A program made the position numbers and the translations under genes. From contig NZ_ASXG01000154.1 of assembly GCF_000411975.1 (NCBI RefSeq), forward strand, positions 206,912-270,911: DNA of 64,000 nt, given 5' to 3'. This document shows, in pieces, positions 25,261 through 33,980 of this stretch. The stretch is from Amycolatopsis orientalis DSM 43388 (GTDB lineage Bacteria; Actinomycetota; Actinomycetes; Mycobacteriales; Pseudonocardiaceae). The notes below the pieces were generated by a model that saw nothing but the letters and a program-made list of their open reading frames with translations, ran no database searches and was not told the origin of the DNA. The stretch's first letter is position 1; every line of letters begins with the position of its first letter.

Positions 25261-26337
25261 TCAGGACGGCAGGTCGACCAGCGCTGAGAGTCGGGAGCGG
25301 TGAACGCCGGAAGTGCCGAGTGCGAGCTGGTCCGACTTGGCGCGTTTGAGGTAGAGATGCGCCGAATGCTCCCAGGTCATTCCGATGCCGCCGTGCAGTT
25401 GCACGGCTTCCTCCGCGGCCACCACAGCGACGTCGCCGCAGTAGGCCTGTGCGACGGCCACCGCGACCGGGACGTCCGGGTCGCCTGTTGCGAGGGTTGC
25501 GGAGGCGTATTGGGCTGCTGCGGCGGCGGATTCGACGCTCGTGTACAGGTCGGCCAGGCGGTGTTTGAGGGCTTGGAATCCGCCGACGACCCGGCCGAAC
25601 TGACGGCGCATCTTGAGGTACTCGACGGTGCTCTCCAAACACCAGCGGGAGACGCCGACCTGTTCGGCGGCGAGCAAACCCGCACCGCACTCGAGTGCGC
25701 GGCGAATCGCGAGCGAGGAGTCGGCGAGGACGCGGCGGCTGGGTGCGGCATCGAGGCGGACGTCGGCGAGTTGGCGGGTCATGTCGAGCGAGACGACCGG
25801 TCTCACCGTCGCATCGGCGGCCGCGACCTCGTACAGCGCTCCCCCGGCGACGGCCAGGAAGACGTCGGCCTCGAGTGCACCGGCGACGCTGGTGACGGTT
25901 CCGGTGATCCGGTCTCCGTCCAAGCCCAGCAGGGGCAGGTCCGCGTCGGGTGCAGTGGACCAGGGAACCAGCAGTGCTGCAGTGCGGGTGCCGGCGGCCA
26001 GGTCGCCGAGAAGGGCGGTGTCGCTGCCGGCCAGGGCGGTGGTGGCGATGACCGCGCTGGTGAGGAACGGGACCGGGGCGGCGGCGCGGCCCAGTTCCTC
26101 CAGGACGACTGCTGCTTCGCGGGCCGACGCGCCGTGGCCGCCGTGTTTCTCGCTGACCAGGAGTCCGGCCAGGCCGAGGTCGTGGGCCAGGGACTTCCAC
26201 AGGCCGGGGACGAGCGAGCGGTCGCCGTCGTAGAGGGCCGTCACCGCTGCCGGGGAACAGCGGTCGTGCAGGAGGTCCCGCACGGTCGCCTGCAGGTCCT
26301 GTTCGAGTTCGCTGGGGAGCAGGTCGAGTTCGCTCAT
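25261..26337 (-). CDS. Acyl-CoA dehydrogenase (last gene of operon)
   Basis: The ATG at 26337 overlaps the preceding stop (ATGA) and gives 358 residues, somewhat short for the family. The N-terminal helical domain, the REAAVVLEELGRAAAPVP segment, and the C-terminal FAD/CoA region (MRRQFGRVVGGFQALKHRLA, VQLHGGIGMTWEH) identify it. The central beta-domain is divergent, as in the second subunit of heteromeric actinobacterial FadE pairs, so it may form an alpha2beta2 enzyme with the gene before it. Confidence 0.9.
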   Translation of the reverse strand: MSELDLLPSELEQDLQATVRDLLHDRCSPAAVTALYDGDRSLVPGLWKSLAHDLGLAGLLVSEKHGGHGASAREAAVVLEELGRAAAPVPFLTSAVIATTALAGSDTALLGDLAAGTRTAALLVPWSTAPDADLPLLGLDGDRITGTVTSVAGALEADVFLAVAGGALYEVAAADATVRPVVSLDMTRQLADVRLDAAPSRRVLADSSLAIRRALECGAGLLAAEQVGVSRWCLESTVEYLKMRRQFGRVVGGFQALKHRLADLYTSVESAAAAAQYASATLATGDPDVPVAVAVAQAYCGDVAVVAAEEAVQLHGGIGMTWEHSAHLYLKRAKSDQLALGTSGVHRSRLSALVDLPS

Positions 26338-27509
26338 CGGGGAATCTCCTTCCACGGCACGTTTTTGTCGGCCCGGGGTTCGGCGGGCAGGCCCAGCACG
26401 CGTTCGGCGACGATGTTGCGCAGGATTTCCGAGGTGCCGCCTTCGATGGAGTTGCCTTTGGCCCGCAGGTAGCGGTATCCGGCGTCGCGGCCGGTGAAGG
26501 TGACCGATTCCGGGCGGGTCAGGGTCCAGTCGGAGTAGCGCAGGCCGGCTTCGCCGAGGATTTCCAGTTCCAGGCCGGACAGGTGCTGGCTCAGGCGCGC
26601 GAAGGCCAGTTTCATCGCCGAGCCTTCGGGACCGGGCTGGCCCTGGGCGAGTTTCTGCCGCAGGCGAGCGCCGGTCAGGCGGACGACTTCGGCTTCGACC
26701 CACAGCCGCAGCAAGCGCGCGTGCAGTTCCGGGGTGCGTCGTTCCGGACGGTCGCGCCAGGTTTGCGCGACGACGCCGATCATGCCGGTCTCGCGTTCGG
26801 CGGACTTGCCGATGGACACCCGCTCGTTGTTCAGCGTCGCGTTGGCGACCTTCCAGCCCTCGCCGACCGCACCGAGCCGCTGACTGTCGGGGATCCGGAC
26901 GTCGGTGAGGAAGACCTCGTTGAACTCCGCCTCGCCGGTGATCTGGCGCAACGGCCGCACGTCCACGCCCGGGTCGGTCATGTCGCACAGGAAATAGGTG
27001 AGACCGGCGTGTTTGGGCGCGGACGGGTCGGTGCGCGCGAGGAGGATCGCGCACCGGGCCCGGTGCGCGACGGAGGTCCACACTTTTTGGCCGTTGACGA
27101 CCCAGTCGTCGCCGTCGCGGACCGCGCGGGTGGCGACGTTCGCCAGGTCCGAGCCGGCGCCGGGTTCGCTGAACAGCTGGCACCAGATCTCTTCGCCGGT
27201 CCACAGTGGACGCAGGTAGCGGTCCTTCTGCTCGGCGGTGCCGAACGCGGCGATCGTGGGCGCGGCCATGCCGAGGCCGATACCGTTGGCTTCCGGACGG
27301 TTGCCCGGCGCGCCGGCGTCGGCGAAGAGCCGGTCCACGTCCGGCTGCAGCGACTGCGGGAGCCCGAGGCCGCCACAACCTTCGGGGTAGGAGATCCAGG
27401 CCAGGCCGGCGTCGAAACGCGCCCGAAGGAACTCCAGCCGTTCGACGGCGGCCGGATCGTGCGAGGCCAGGAACCGGGCGACCCGGTCGCGGAGCTGATC
27501 GGGAGTCAT
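26334..27509 (-). CDS. Acyl-CoA dehydrogenase
   Basis: A 391-residue FadE. The flavin-binding segment is WCQLFSEPGAGSDLA, a standard signature; NGQKVWTS follows, and near the C-terminus IEGGTSEILRNIVAERVLGL carries the conserved GGTxE element. It overlaps both neighbours by four bases. Pairing with the divergent downstream dehydrogenase suggests a heteromeric enzyme like those acting on steroid side chains or branched substrates, but the substrate cannot be deduced. Confidence 0.93.
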   Translation of the reverse strand: MTPDQLRDRVARFLASHDPAAVERLEFLRARFDAGLAWISYPEGCGGLGLPQSLQPDVDRLFADAGAPGNRPEANGIGLGMAAPTIAAFGTAEQKDRYLRPLWTGEEIWCQLFSEPGAGSDLANVATRAVRDGDDWVVNGQKVWTSVAHRARCAILLARTDPSAPKHAGLTYFLCDMTDPGVDVRPLRQITGEAEFNEVFLTDVRIPDSQRLGAVGEGWKVANATLNNERVSIGKSAERETGMIGVVAQTWRDRPERRTPELHARLLRLWVEAEVVRLTGARLRQKLAQGQPGPEGSAMKLAFARLSQHLSGLELEILGEAGLRYSDWTLTRPESVTFTGRDAGYRYLRAKGNSIEGGTSEILRNIVAERVLGLPAEPRADKNVPWKEIPR

Positions 27510-28738
27510 CGCCTTCCTCTCTTGTCTGCTTGCCGACGGATTTCCGCGCGGGCGAGCGAGTTCTTGTGCACTTCGTCGGGTCCGTCGGCGAACCGGAGAG
27601 TCCGGATCCCGGCGTACGCGGCGGCGAGCGGAAAGTCCTGCGAGAGCCCGCCGGCGCCGTGCAGCTGGATGGCCTTGTCGAGGATCCACTGCACGGTCCG
27701 CGGGGCCGCGATCTTGATCGCCTGGATCTCGGTGTGCGCGCCCTTGTTGCCGACGGTGTCCATGAGCCAGGCCGTCTTGAGCACGAGCAGCCGCAGCTGT
27801 TCCAGCTTGACCCGCGACTCGGCGATCCAGTCCTGGACGACGCCTTGCCGCGCAAGCGGTTTGCCGAACGCGACGCGTTCTTCCGCGCGGGCGCACATCA
27901 ATTCGACCGCTCGTTCGGCGACCCCGATCGCGCGCATGCAGTGGTGGATCCGCCCCGGGCCGAGGCGGGCTTGGGCGATCGCGAACCCGTCGCCCTCGCC
28001 CGCGATCAGGTTCGCCGCCGGGACCCGGACGTCGGTGAACGTCAGCTGGGCGTGCCCGCCGTGGTCGTGGTCGTCGTATCCGAACACCTCCATGCCGCGT
28101 TCCACGACGAGGCCCGGGGTGTCGCGCGGGACGAGGATCATCGACTGCTGCCGGTGCCGGTCGGCGTCCGGGTCGGTCTTGCCCATCACGACGAAGACCC
28201 GGCAGTTCGGGTTCATCGCGCCGGTGATCCACCACTTGCGGCCGTTGAGCACGTATTCGTCGCCGTCCCGCTCGATCCGGGTGGCGATGTTGGTGGCGTC
28301 CGAGGACGCGACATCCGGCTCGGTCATGGCGAACGCCGACCGGATCCGGCCGTCCAGCAGCGGGGTCAGCCACTGCTGTTTCTGTTCCGCGGTGCCGAAC
28401 TGCGCGAGCACCTCCATGTTGCCGGTGTCCGGGGCCGCGCAGTTGAGCGCGGGCGGTGCCAAGTGCAAGGCGCGGCCGGTGATTTCGGCCAGTGGCGCGT
28501 ACTGCAGGTTGGTGAGGCCGGCACCGTGCGCTCCGGGGAGGAACAGGTTCCACAGTCCGCGGCGGCGGGCCTCGGCGCGAAGGTCGGCGAGGACCGGAGC
28601 GGAGTCCCAGGCCCAGCGGTCCGTCAGCCCGGCCAACTGCTCGGCGAACTTCGCTTCGGCCGGGTACACGTGCGTGTCCATGAAGTCAAGCAGTTCGGTC
28701 CGCAGCCGCGCGGTGCGGGAATCGAAGGCGAATTCCAT
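27506..28738 (-). CDS. Acyl-CoA dehydrogenase, ACAD10/11-like
   Basis: The 410-residue protein starts MEFAFDSRTARLRTELLDFM and has FAMTEPDVASSDATN as flavin motif, NGRKWWITGAM, and RFADGPDEVHKNSLAR at the end. This form is the one found fused to or beside aminoglycoside-phosphotransferase-like kinases in ACAD10/11 and in bacterial levulinate (lva) pathways. Its start overlaps the stop of the adjacent kinase gene by one base, which strengthens that link. It would then act on a phosphorylated 4-hydroxyacyl-CoA (inference). Confidence 0.9.
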   Translation of the reverse strand: MEFAFDSRTARLRTELLDFMDTHVYPAEAKFAEQLAGLTDRWAWDSAPVLADLRAEARRRGLWNLFLPGAHGAGLTNLQYAPLAEITGRALHLAPPALNCAAPDTGNMEVLAQFGTAEQKQQWLTPLLDGRIRSAFAMTEPDVASSDATNIATRIERDGDEYVLNGRKWWITGAMNPNCRVFVVMGKTDPDADRHRQQSMILVPRDTPGLVVERGMEVFGYDDHDHGGHAQLTFTDVRVPAANLIAGEGDGFAIAQARLGPGRIHHCMRAIGVAERAVELMCARAEERVAFGKPLARQGVVQDWIAESRVKLEQLRLLVLKTAWLMDTVGNKGAHTEIQAIKIAAPRTVQWILDKAIQLHGAGGLSQDFPLAAAYAGIRTLRFADGPDEVHKNSLARAEIRRQADKRGRR

Positions 28739-29763
28739 CAGCGGTGCTCCTTCAGGGACTTCAGACCGCTGTCCAGCAGCGCCACGACGAGGTCGCCGAT
28801 GCCGGCGAATCCGTCCCCGACCGTCAGGCCCCGGACGTAGCGGCAGTGAATGCCTTCGAGAATTCCGGCGAGTTTGAACGACGCCAGCGCCAGGTAGTAC
28901 CCGAACGCGGAGAGATCGCGACCGCTTCCGCGCGCGTACCGTTCGATGATTTCGTTCTCGCGGAGAAAACCCGGCGCGGTGGAGACGTCGGCGATCAGGT
29001 CGCTGTCCGCGGCTTCGGCGAGCCGGCCGTAGACGAGCATCAGCGCGAGATCGGTCAGCGGGTCGCCGAGGGTCGCCATTTCCCAGTCGATCACCGCGGC
29101 CGGGCGGTCCTTCGCGTCGACGAGGACGTTGTCGAGGCGGTAGTCGCCGTGCACGATCCCGGCCGGGGACTCCGGCGGGACGCTGGCAATGAGTTGTGCG
29201 TGGAGTTCGTCGGCAGCGGGAAGGTCGCGCGTGCGAGAGGCGTCGATCTGCTTCTTCCACCGGTTCGCCTGGCGGGCGAGAAAACCCTCCGGGCGGCCGA
29301 AGTCCGCGAGGCCGACCTCGGCCGGGTCGACGGAGTGCAGCGCGCCGAGGGTGTCGACGAGCGCTTCCGAGATCATCCGGACGCGCTGTGGCGTCAGACC
29401 GGCGACGTCGGCGGTGTACCGGTACGGGACGCCCTCCACCCGTTCCATGACGTAGAAGGGCGCGCCGAGCACGTCCGGGTCCTCGCAGAGCGCGAACGTC
29501 GTCGGCACCGGCACCTCAGTGTCCTGCAGCGCGGCCAACACGCGGTACTCCCGCGCCATGTCGTGGGCGGTGGCCAGCACGTGCCCGATCGGCGGCCGGC
29601 GCACGATCCACGTGGTCGTGCCGTCGCTGACCGCGTAGGTCAGATTGGATTTGCCGCCGGCGAGCAGCGTCGCGGACAGCGTGCTCCCGGCTCCGGGGAC
29701 TGCGGTCGGCAGCCATTGCCCGAGCTGCCGCAGGTCGAGTCCCGGCGGGTTCTGCGCGGTCAC
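28738..29763 (-). CDS. APH-family phosphotransferase (acyl-CoA associated)
   Basis: The GTG at 29763 overlaps the MaoC stop and gives 341 residues. It has an APH-type kinase fold: glycine-rich N-lobe (LLAGGKSNLTYAV), catalytic loop HGDYRLDNVLVD near residue 225 and the metal-binding DWEMATLGDPLTDLA. Fungal, animal and bacterial relatives next to acyl-CoA dehydrogenases phosphorylate hydroxyacyl-CoAs rather than aminoglycosides. Its place between MaoC and an ACAD11-like gene supports that role and not antibiotic resistance. Confidence 0.9.
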   Translation of the reverse strand: MTAQNPPGLDLRQLGQWLPTAVPGAGSTLSATLLAGGKSNLTYAVSDGTTTWIVRRPPIGHVLATAHDMAREYRVLAALQDTEVPVPTTFALCEDPDVLGAPFYVMERVEGVPYRYTADVAGLTPQRVRMISEALVDTLGALHSVDPAEVGLADFGRPEGFLARQANRWKKQIDASRTRDLPAADELHAQLIASVPPESPAGIVHGDYRLDNVLVDAKDRPAAVIDWEMATLGDPLTDLALMLVYGRLAEAADSDLIADVSTAPGFLRENEIIERYARGSGRDLSAFGYYLALASFKLAGILEGIHCRYVRGLTVGDGFAGIGDLVVALLDSGLKSLKEHR

Positions 29764-30212
29764 GGTGTCACCACGCTGACGGTCTCGACCACGCAGGCAG
29801 GCTTGCCGCCGGAATCCCGTTCGATCGTGACGCGGACGACGACCCGCCATCCGCCGGAACCTTCCGTGACGGACACCAGCTCGGCACCGGCCCTGACCCG
29901 GGAACCCACCGGAACCGGTGCCGGGAACCGGAGCTTGTTCGCGCCGTAGTTGACCGATGCCTGGAAGCCCTCGACGGTGTAGATCTGCCACAGCAGCATC
30001 GGAACCAGGCTCAGCGTCAGATACCCGTGCGCGATCGTCGTGCCGAACGGGCCCTCGGCAGCGCGGGCCGGGTCGACGTGGATCCATTGGTGGTCGCCGG
30101 TGGCGTCGGCGAAGGTGTCGATCTGCTGCTGGGTGACCCGGTGCCAGCCCGAGTAGCCCAGATGCGTGCCGACCACCCGCTCGAGTTCCTCGATGCCGCG
30201 GAAAACCTTCAT
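29760..30212 (-). CDS. MaoC-like (R)-enoyl-CoA hydratase
   Basis: The 150-residue hot-dog protein carries the hydratase 2 motif FADATGDHQWIHVDPARA, with the catalytic Asp and His, and HGYLTLSL. Length is typical of single-domain MaoC dehydratases. It would hydrate an enoyl-CoA to a 3-hydroxyacyl-CoA for the dehydrogenase encoded just upstream, whose stop it overlaps by four bases. Confidence 0.92.
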   Translation of the reverse strand: MKVFRGIEELERVVGTHLGYSGWHRVTQQQIDTFADATGDHQWIHVDPARAAEGPFGTTIAHGYLTLSLVPMLLWQIYTVEGFQASVNYGANKLRFPAPVPVGSRVRAGAELVSVTEGSGGWRVVVRVTIERDSGGKPACVVETVSVVTP

Positions 30213-30973
30213 GCGGCCGGCCCTCCGGCGACGTACAGCACCTGGCCCGAGACGTAGCCCGCGCCTTCGCTGGCGAAGTACGAGACCGCGTGGGCGATGT
30301 CCGCGGGCAGGCCCGAACGGTTCACCGGGATCTGCGCGACGACCGCCTCGCGGAAGTCCGCGAAGGACATTCCCATCCGCGCCGCGGTCGCCTCGGTCAT
30401 CTCCGTCTCGATGAAGCCCGGTGCGATCGCGTTGACGGTGACGCCGAACTTTCCGAGTTCGAGCGCGAGCGTCTTGGTGAACCCCTGCAGACCGGCTTTC
30501 GCCGCCGAGTAGTTCGCCTGGCCGCGGTTGCCGAGCGCGGAGATGTTGGACAGGTTCACGATCCGGCCCCAGCCGGCCTTCGTCATGAATCCCTGCACAG
30601 CACGGCTCATCAGGAACGACCCGCGCAAGTGGACGTTCAAGACCGCGTCCCAGTCGCCGGCGGTCATCTTAAAGAGCAGATTGTCGCGGATGATTCCGGC
30701 GTTGTTCACCAGCACAGCCGGGTCGCCAAGCTCGGTCGCGACCCGTTCGACGGCGGCGGTCACGGCCTCTTCGGAGGTCACGTCGACGGCGACCGCAAGG
30801 GCGCGCCCGCCCTCGGCTGTCAGCTGGTCGGCGACCTTCGCGCATAAGGCTTCGTCGAGATCCAGTACTGCCACGGCGAATCCGTCCGCGGCCAATCGCT
30901 TCGCAACGCCTGCGCCGATCCCGCGGGCGGCTCCGGTCACGATCGCGGTGCGCGGTGTGGCTGTTGAGGTCAT
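30209..30973 (-). CDS. Short-chain dehydrogenase, FabG-like 3-oxoacyl reductase/3-hydroxyacyl-CoA dehydrogenase
   Basis: The 254-residue SDR has the cofactor motif TGAARGIGAG at 14-23, NNAG near 92, a catalytic serine in NLSNISA and YSAAKAG, and ends IAHAVSYFASEGAGYVSGQVLYVAGG. In this operon it most likely oxidises a 3-hydroxyacyl-CoA, although the sequence alone also fits FabG-type reduction. A 25-base gap separates it from the second SDR gene. Confidence 0.9.
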   Translation of the reverse strand: MTSTATPRTAIVTGAARGIGAGVAKRLAADGFAVAVLDLDEALCAKVADQLTAEGGRALAVAVDVTSEEAVTAAVERVATELGDPAVLVNNAGIIRDNLLFKMTAGDWDAVLNVHLRGSFLMSRAVQGFMTKAGWGRIVNLSNISALGNRGQANYSAAKAGLQGFTKTLALELGKFGVTVNAIAPGFIETEMTEATAARMGMSFADFREAVVAQIPVNRSGLPADIAHAVSYFASEGAGYVSGQVLYVAGGPAA

Positions 30974-30998
30974 GAGAGATCGCTCCCGTAAGTAGTGG

Positions 30999-31757
30999 TC
31001 ATTCGACGCTCGAGGCGAGAGTTCCGCCGCCGTCGACGACGACCGTCTGACCGGTCATCCAGGCCGCGTCGGACGACAGCAGGAAGGCGACGACCCCGCC
31101 GACGTCGTCGGGGACGCCCAGTCGTTTCAGCGGATACGCCCGGCTGGTTTCTTCTTCCCGGCCTTCGTAGAGCGCGGCCGCGAACCGGGTCTTCACCACG
31201 GCCGGGGCGACGCCGTTGACGCGGATTCCCGGACCCAGTTCGAGGGCGAGCAACTCGGTGATCGAGTTCAGCATCGCTTTCGTCGCCCCGTAAAAGCCGA
31301 TATTCCGAGCGGGCCGGATGCTCGACACCGACGAGACGTTGACGATCGCGCCGCCGTGCGCGCTCATCCAAGCCGCGCAAGCCTTCTGGATCCAGGACAC
31401 CGCGGCAATGCAGTTCACCTCGACGATCTTGCGCGCCGCGTCGAGATCGAGGTCGATCATCGGTCCGTAGGTCGGGTTGATCCCGGTGTTGTTCACCAGG
31501 AAGTCGACGCTGCCGAACGTGGCGAGCGCCTGACGGATGACGTCGTCCTGGTGCCGCGCGTCGTCGGCCCGCCCGGCCACCCCGAGTGCGTGCTCCGCGC
31601 CGCCCAACTGCTCGACCGCCGCGTCGAGCGCGTCCTGCTTCCGGGCCGTGATCACGACCCGCGCGCCGTCGGCGACCAGCCGCTGGGCAATGGCGAGCCC
31701 GATCCCGCGGCTGGCCCCGGTGACGATCGCGGTCCGACCGGCGAAACGGCCCGTCAT
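30999..31757 (-). CDS. Short-chain dehydrogenase/reductase
   Basis: The ATG at 31757 overlaps the thiolase stop by four bases (252 residues). Cofactor motif TGASRGIGLA, active-site VSSVSS and YGATKAM, C-terminal WMTGQTVVVDGGG. It is a classical SDR with the Thr/Ser-Arg pattern after the glycine motif that often means NADP preference. Its role beside another SDR suggests it acts on a different chain position or stereoisomer in the same pathway. Confidence 0.9.
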   Translation of the reverse strand: MTGRFAGRTAIVTGASRGIGLAIAQRLVADGARVVITARKQDALDAAVEQLGGAEHALGVAGRADDARHQDDVIRQALATFGSVDFLVNNTGINPTYGPMIDLDLDAARKIVEVNCIAAVSWIQKACAAWMSAHGGAIVNVSSVSSIRPARNIGFYGATKAMLNSITELLALELGPGIRVNGVAPAVVKTRFAAALYEGREEETSRAYPLKRLGVPDDVGGVVAFLLSSDAAWMTGQTVVVDGGGTLASSVE

Positions 31758-32968
31758 GACAGCCGCTCCAGCACCATCGCCATGCCCTGGCCACCGCCCA
31801 CGCACATGGCTTCCAGCCCGAACTGCTTGTCGTGCCACTGCAAGGAATTGATCAGCGTGCTCGTGATCCGGGCACCGGTCATGCCGAACGGATGCCCCAC
31901 CGCGATCGCGCCGCCGTTGACGTTGAGCTTCTCCTCGTCGACCCCCAGCTCGCGCGCCGACGGAAGCACCTGCGCCGCGAACGCCTCGTTGATCTCCACC
32001 AGGTCGATGTCGCCGATCGACAACCCGGCCAGCGCCAGCGCTTTGCGCGACGCCTCCACCGGGCCGAGACCCATGATTTCCGGCGACAGCCCGGAAACCC
32101 CGGTGCTCACGATCCGCGCCAACGGAGTCAGCCCGAGCTGCTTCGCCTTGTCGCCGGACATGACCACCAGCGCGGCGGCACCGTCGTTGAGCGGACAACA
32201 GTTGCCCGCCGTGACCGTCCCGTCCGGACGGAACACCGGCTTCAGCCCGGCGACGCCCTCCAGCGTCACCCCGGGACGCGGGCCGTCGTCCGCGCTCACC
32301 ACCGTGCCGTCCGCGAGCGTCACCGGCGTGATGTCGCGGCTCCAGAATCCGTCCGCGATGGCCTGCTCGGCGAGATTCTGGCTGCGCACCCCGAACGCGT
32401 CCTGCTCCGCCCGGGTCACGCCCTTCAGCTGCGCCACGTTCTCCGCGGTCTGCCCCATCGCGATGTACACGTCGGGCAGGCTGCCGTCGACGCGGGGATC
32501 GGACCACGTCTGCCCGCCTTCGGCGAACTTTTCCGTGCGCGCCAGCGCATCCGCGAACAGCGGGTTCTGCCCCTCCGGATTGTCCGCGACGCCGTTGCCG
32601 TACCGGCTCACCGTCTCGACCCCGGCGGAGACGAACACCTCGCCCTCGCCGGCGCGGATCGCGTGCAGCGCCATCCGGGTGGTCTGCAGGCTGCTCGAGC
32701 AGTACCGGTTCACGGTGACGCCCGGCAGGTGGTCCATCCCCGCCAGCACGGCGACCGCGCGGCCCAGGTTGTTGCCCGACTCCCCGGCCGGCTGGCCGCA
32801 GCCGAGCATCAGATCGTCAATGTCGCGCGGATCGAGCTCGGGGACCTTCTCGAGGACAGCCCGCACCATGGTCGCGGCCAGGTTGTCGGGGCGCAGGTCC
32901 TTCAGCGACCCTTTCCCGGCGCGGCCGATCGGCGACCGGGCCGCGGCGACGATGACGGCTTCACGCAT
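31754..32968 (-). CDS. Thiolase (acetyl-CoA C-acyltransferase)
   Basis: A 404-residue thiolase, first gene of the eight-gene operon. The nucleophile is in RYCSSSLQTT (about residue 91), the activating His in GHPFGMTGAR and the second Cys in CVGGGQGMA. It performs the final cleavage of a 3-oxoacyl-CoA, so dehydrogenation, hydration, oxidation and thiolysis are all encoded here. Expression probably depends on the TetR-type operator directly in front of the gene. Confidence 0.93.
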   Translation of the reverse strand: MREAVIVAAARSPIGRAGKGSLKDLRPDNLAATMVRAVLEKVPELDPRDIDDLMLGCGQPAGESGNNLGRAVAVLAGMDHLPGVTVNRYCSSSLQTTRMALHAIRAGEGEVFVSAGVETVSRYGNGVADNPEGQNPLFADALARTEKFAEGGQTWSDPRVDGSLPDVYIAMGQTAENVAQLKGVTRAEQDAFGVRSQNLAEQAIADGFWSRDITPVTLADGTVVSADDGPRPGVTLEGVAGLKPVFRPDGTVTAGNCCPLNDGAAALVVMSGDKAKQLGLTPLARIVSTGVSGLSPEIMGLGPVEASRKALALAGLSIGDIDLVEINEAFAAQVLPSARELGVDEEKLNVNGGAIAVGHPFGMTGARITSTLINSLQWHDKQFGLEAMCVGGGQGMAMVLERLS

Positions 32969-32984
32969 CGGAACTCCAGATTAC

Positions 32985-32998
32985 TAAGCGCTTGCTTA
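32985..32998. promoter_or_regulatory. TetR-type operator in front of the acyl-CoA operon
   Basis: The sequence TAAGCGCTTGCTTA (arms TAAGC/GCTTA around GCTT) lies 17 bases upstream of the thiolase start. This motif class is the usual target of TetR-family repressors of fatty-acid and sterol genes in actinomycetes (established for the family). No TetR gene is adjacent, so the repressor is elsewhere. Confidence 0.65.
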
Positions 32999-33086
32999 TT
33001 AGGTGGTCAGCGGCGACCTTCTCAGCTATCGGGGCCCGCCGGGCGGTCCGACCCCGATATCGCGCCCGTTAGGGGGATACCGGACC

Positions 33087-33572
33087 TCAGCCCTGGGGCG
33101 CTTCAGGGACGTTCGGCTCGCGGCCGAGCGCCTGCATCCAGTGCAGGAGCGCGCCGCCGGTCTGCGCGGGGTCGAGGAAGTGCTCCGCCCAGCCGTCGTG
33201 GTCGGCCGACTCCCCGATGACCGCGGCACCGCCGGCGACGGCCAGCGCTCTGCACGCGCCGATCTCCGCGGTCTCGAAGGAGACGTGGTGCAGCCCGCCG
33301 CCCGACCTGGACAAGTATTTGGTGATCGGACTCTCGATCCGATGGCGGGGCGCGAACACTTCGAGCCGAAGGCCGGAGCCCACCTGGAGCCACGTGCCCT
33401 GGATGTCGAGCTCCTCGTCCTCGCCTTGTTCCTCGACGACGCCGCCGAGGCAGGCGACGATCGTGGCCACGGTGTCGTCGTAGCGTCGGCGCGCGGTGAC
33501 GATCCCGATGTGGTGCAGCGAAAAGAGGTCCTTCCCCGGCAGTACGCCAGGGTTGTCCGCGGGAACAGTCAT
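33087..33572 (-). CDS. VOC-family protein (methylmalonyl-CoA epimerase-like)
   Basis: The 161-residue protein has two beta-alpha-beta-beta-beta modules. Likely metal ligands are the His in SLHHIGIV near residue 20 and the His in GGLHHVSFE near 93. It resembles the epimerase/glyoxalase group. Position beside the acyl-CoA operon and a ferredoxin system suggests a CoA-ester or ring-cleavage step, but the substrate is unknown. It diverges from the ferredoxin gene with a 202-base promoter region. Confidence 0.8.
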   Translation of the reverse strand: MTVPADNPGVLPGKDLFSLHHIGIVTARRRYDDTVATIVACLGGVVEEQGEDEELDIQGTWLQVGSGLRLEVFAPRHRIESPITKYLSRSGGGLHHVSFETAEIGACRALAVAGGAAVIGESADHDGWAEHFLDPAQTGGALLHWMQALGREPNVPEAPQG

Positions 33573-33774
33573 GCGTTCTCCTCAGGGGTCGTCGTCGCGC
33601 CACATCGTGTGTGCATCGACGGGCGATCCTTGTCACTGCGCTCGAATTGCGCCCGGCCGGGCGACGGGGTCCCGGGCGCCGCTCCCCCGCTCGGGCTGTC
33701 CTTGCCGCGGAATCGGCTCGGACCGGTCGCTGTGCGCGAGAGTCGACGCAGCCTCGATGGGGAAGGATCGTCCG

Positions 33775-33978
33775 ATGCCACTGAAAATCGTCGCGGACAC
33801 CGCCGTGTGCCAGGGAACCGCCTGCTGCATGATGGAATCGCCCGGCCTGTGCGACGTCGACGAGCAGACCGGGAAGGTTATCGTGCTGGTCGACGAGATC
33901 GGCGACGCCCGGCGCGCGGAGGCGGAAACCGCGGTCCGCGCGTGCCCGACGAAGGCGCTCGAACTCCAGGACTGCTGA
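33775..33978 (+). CDS. Small ferredoxin ([3Fe-4S]-type, P450/oxygenase partner)
   Basis: The ATG at 33775 follows GGAAGGA by nine bases and gives 67 residues. Cysteines lie in VCQGTACCMMESPGLC and in the terminal ACPTKAL, the pattern of actinobacterial single-cluster ferredoxins that feed cytochromes P450. The extra cysteine pair CC is unusual. The ferredoxin reductase gene follows two bases after the stop, so both are cotranscribed. No oxygenase gene is adjacent; the P450 at 48-49 kb is a possible but unproven client. Confidence 0.88.
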   Translation: MPLKIVADTAVCQGTACCMMESPGLCDVDEQTGKVIVLVDEIGDARRAEAETAVRACPTKALELQDC

Positions 33979-33980
33979 CC

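Noticed and set aside
28738..29763. Aminoglycoside resistance gene
   Set aside because: APH-type motifs are present, but overlap with acyl-CoA genes on both sides argues for a hydroxyacyl-CoA kinase.
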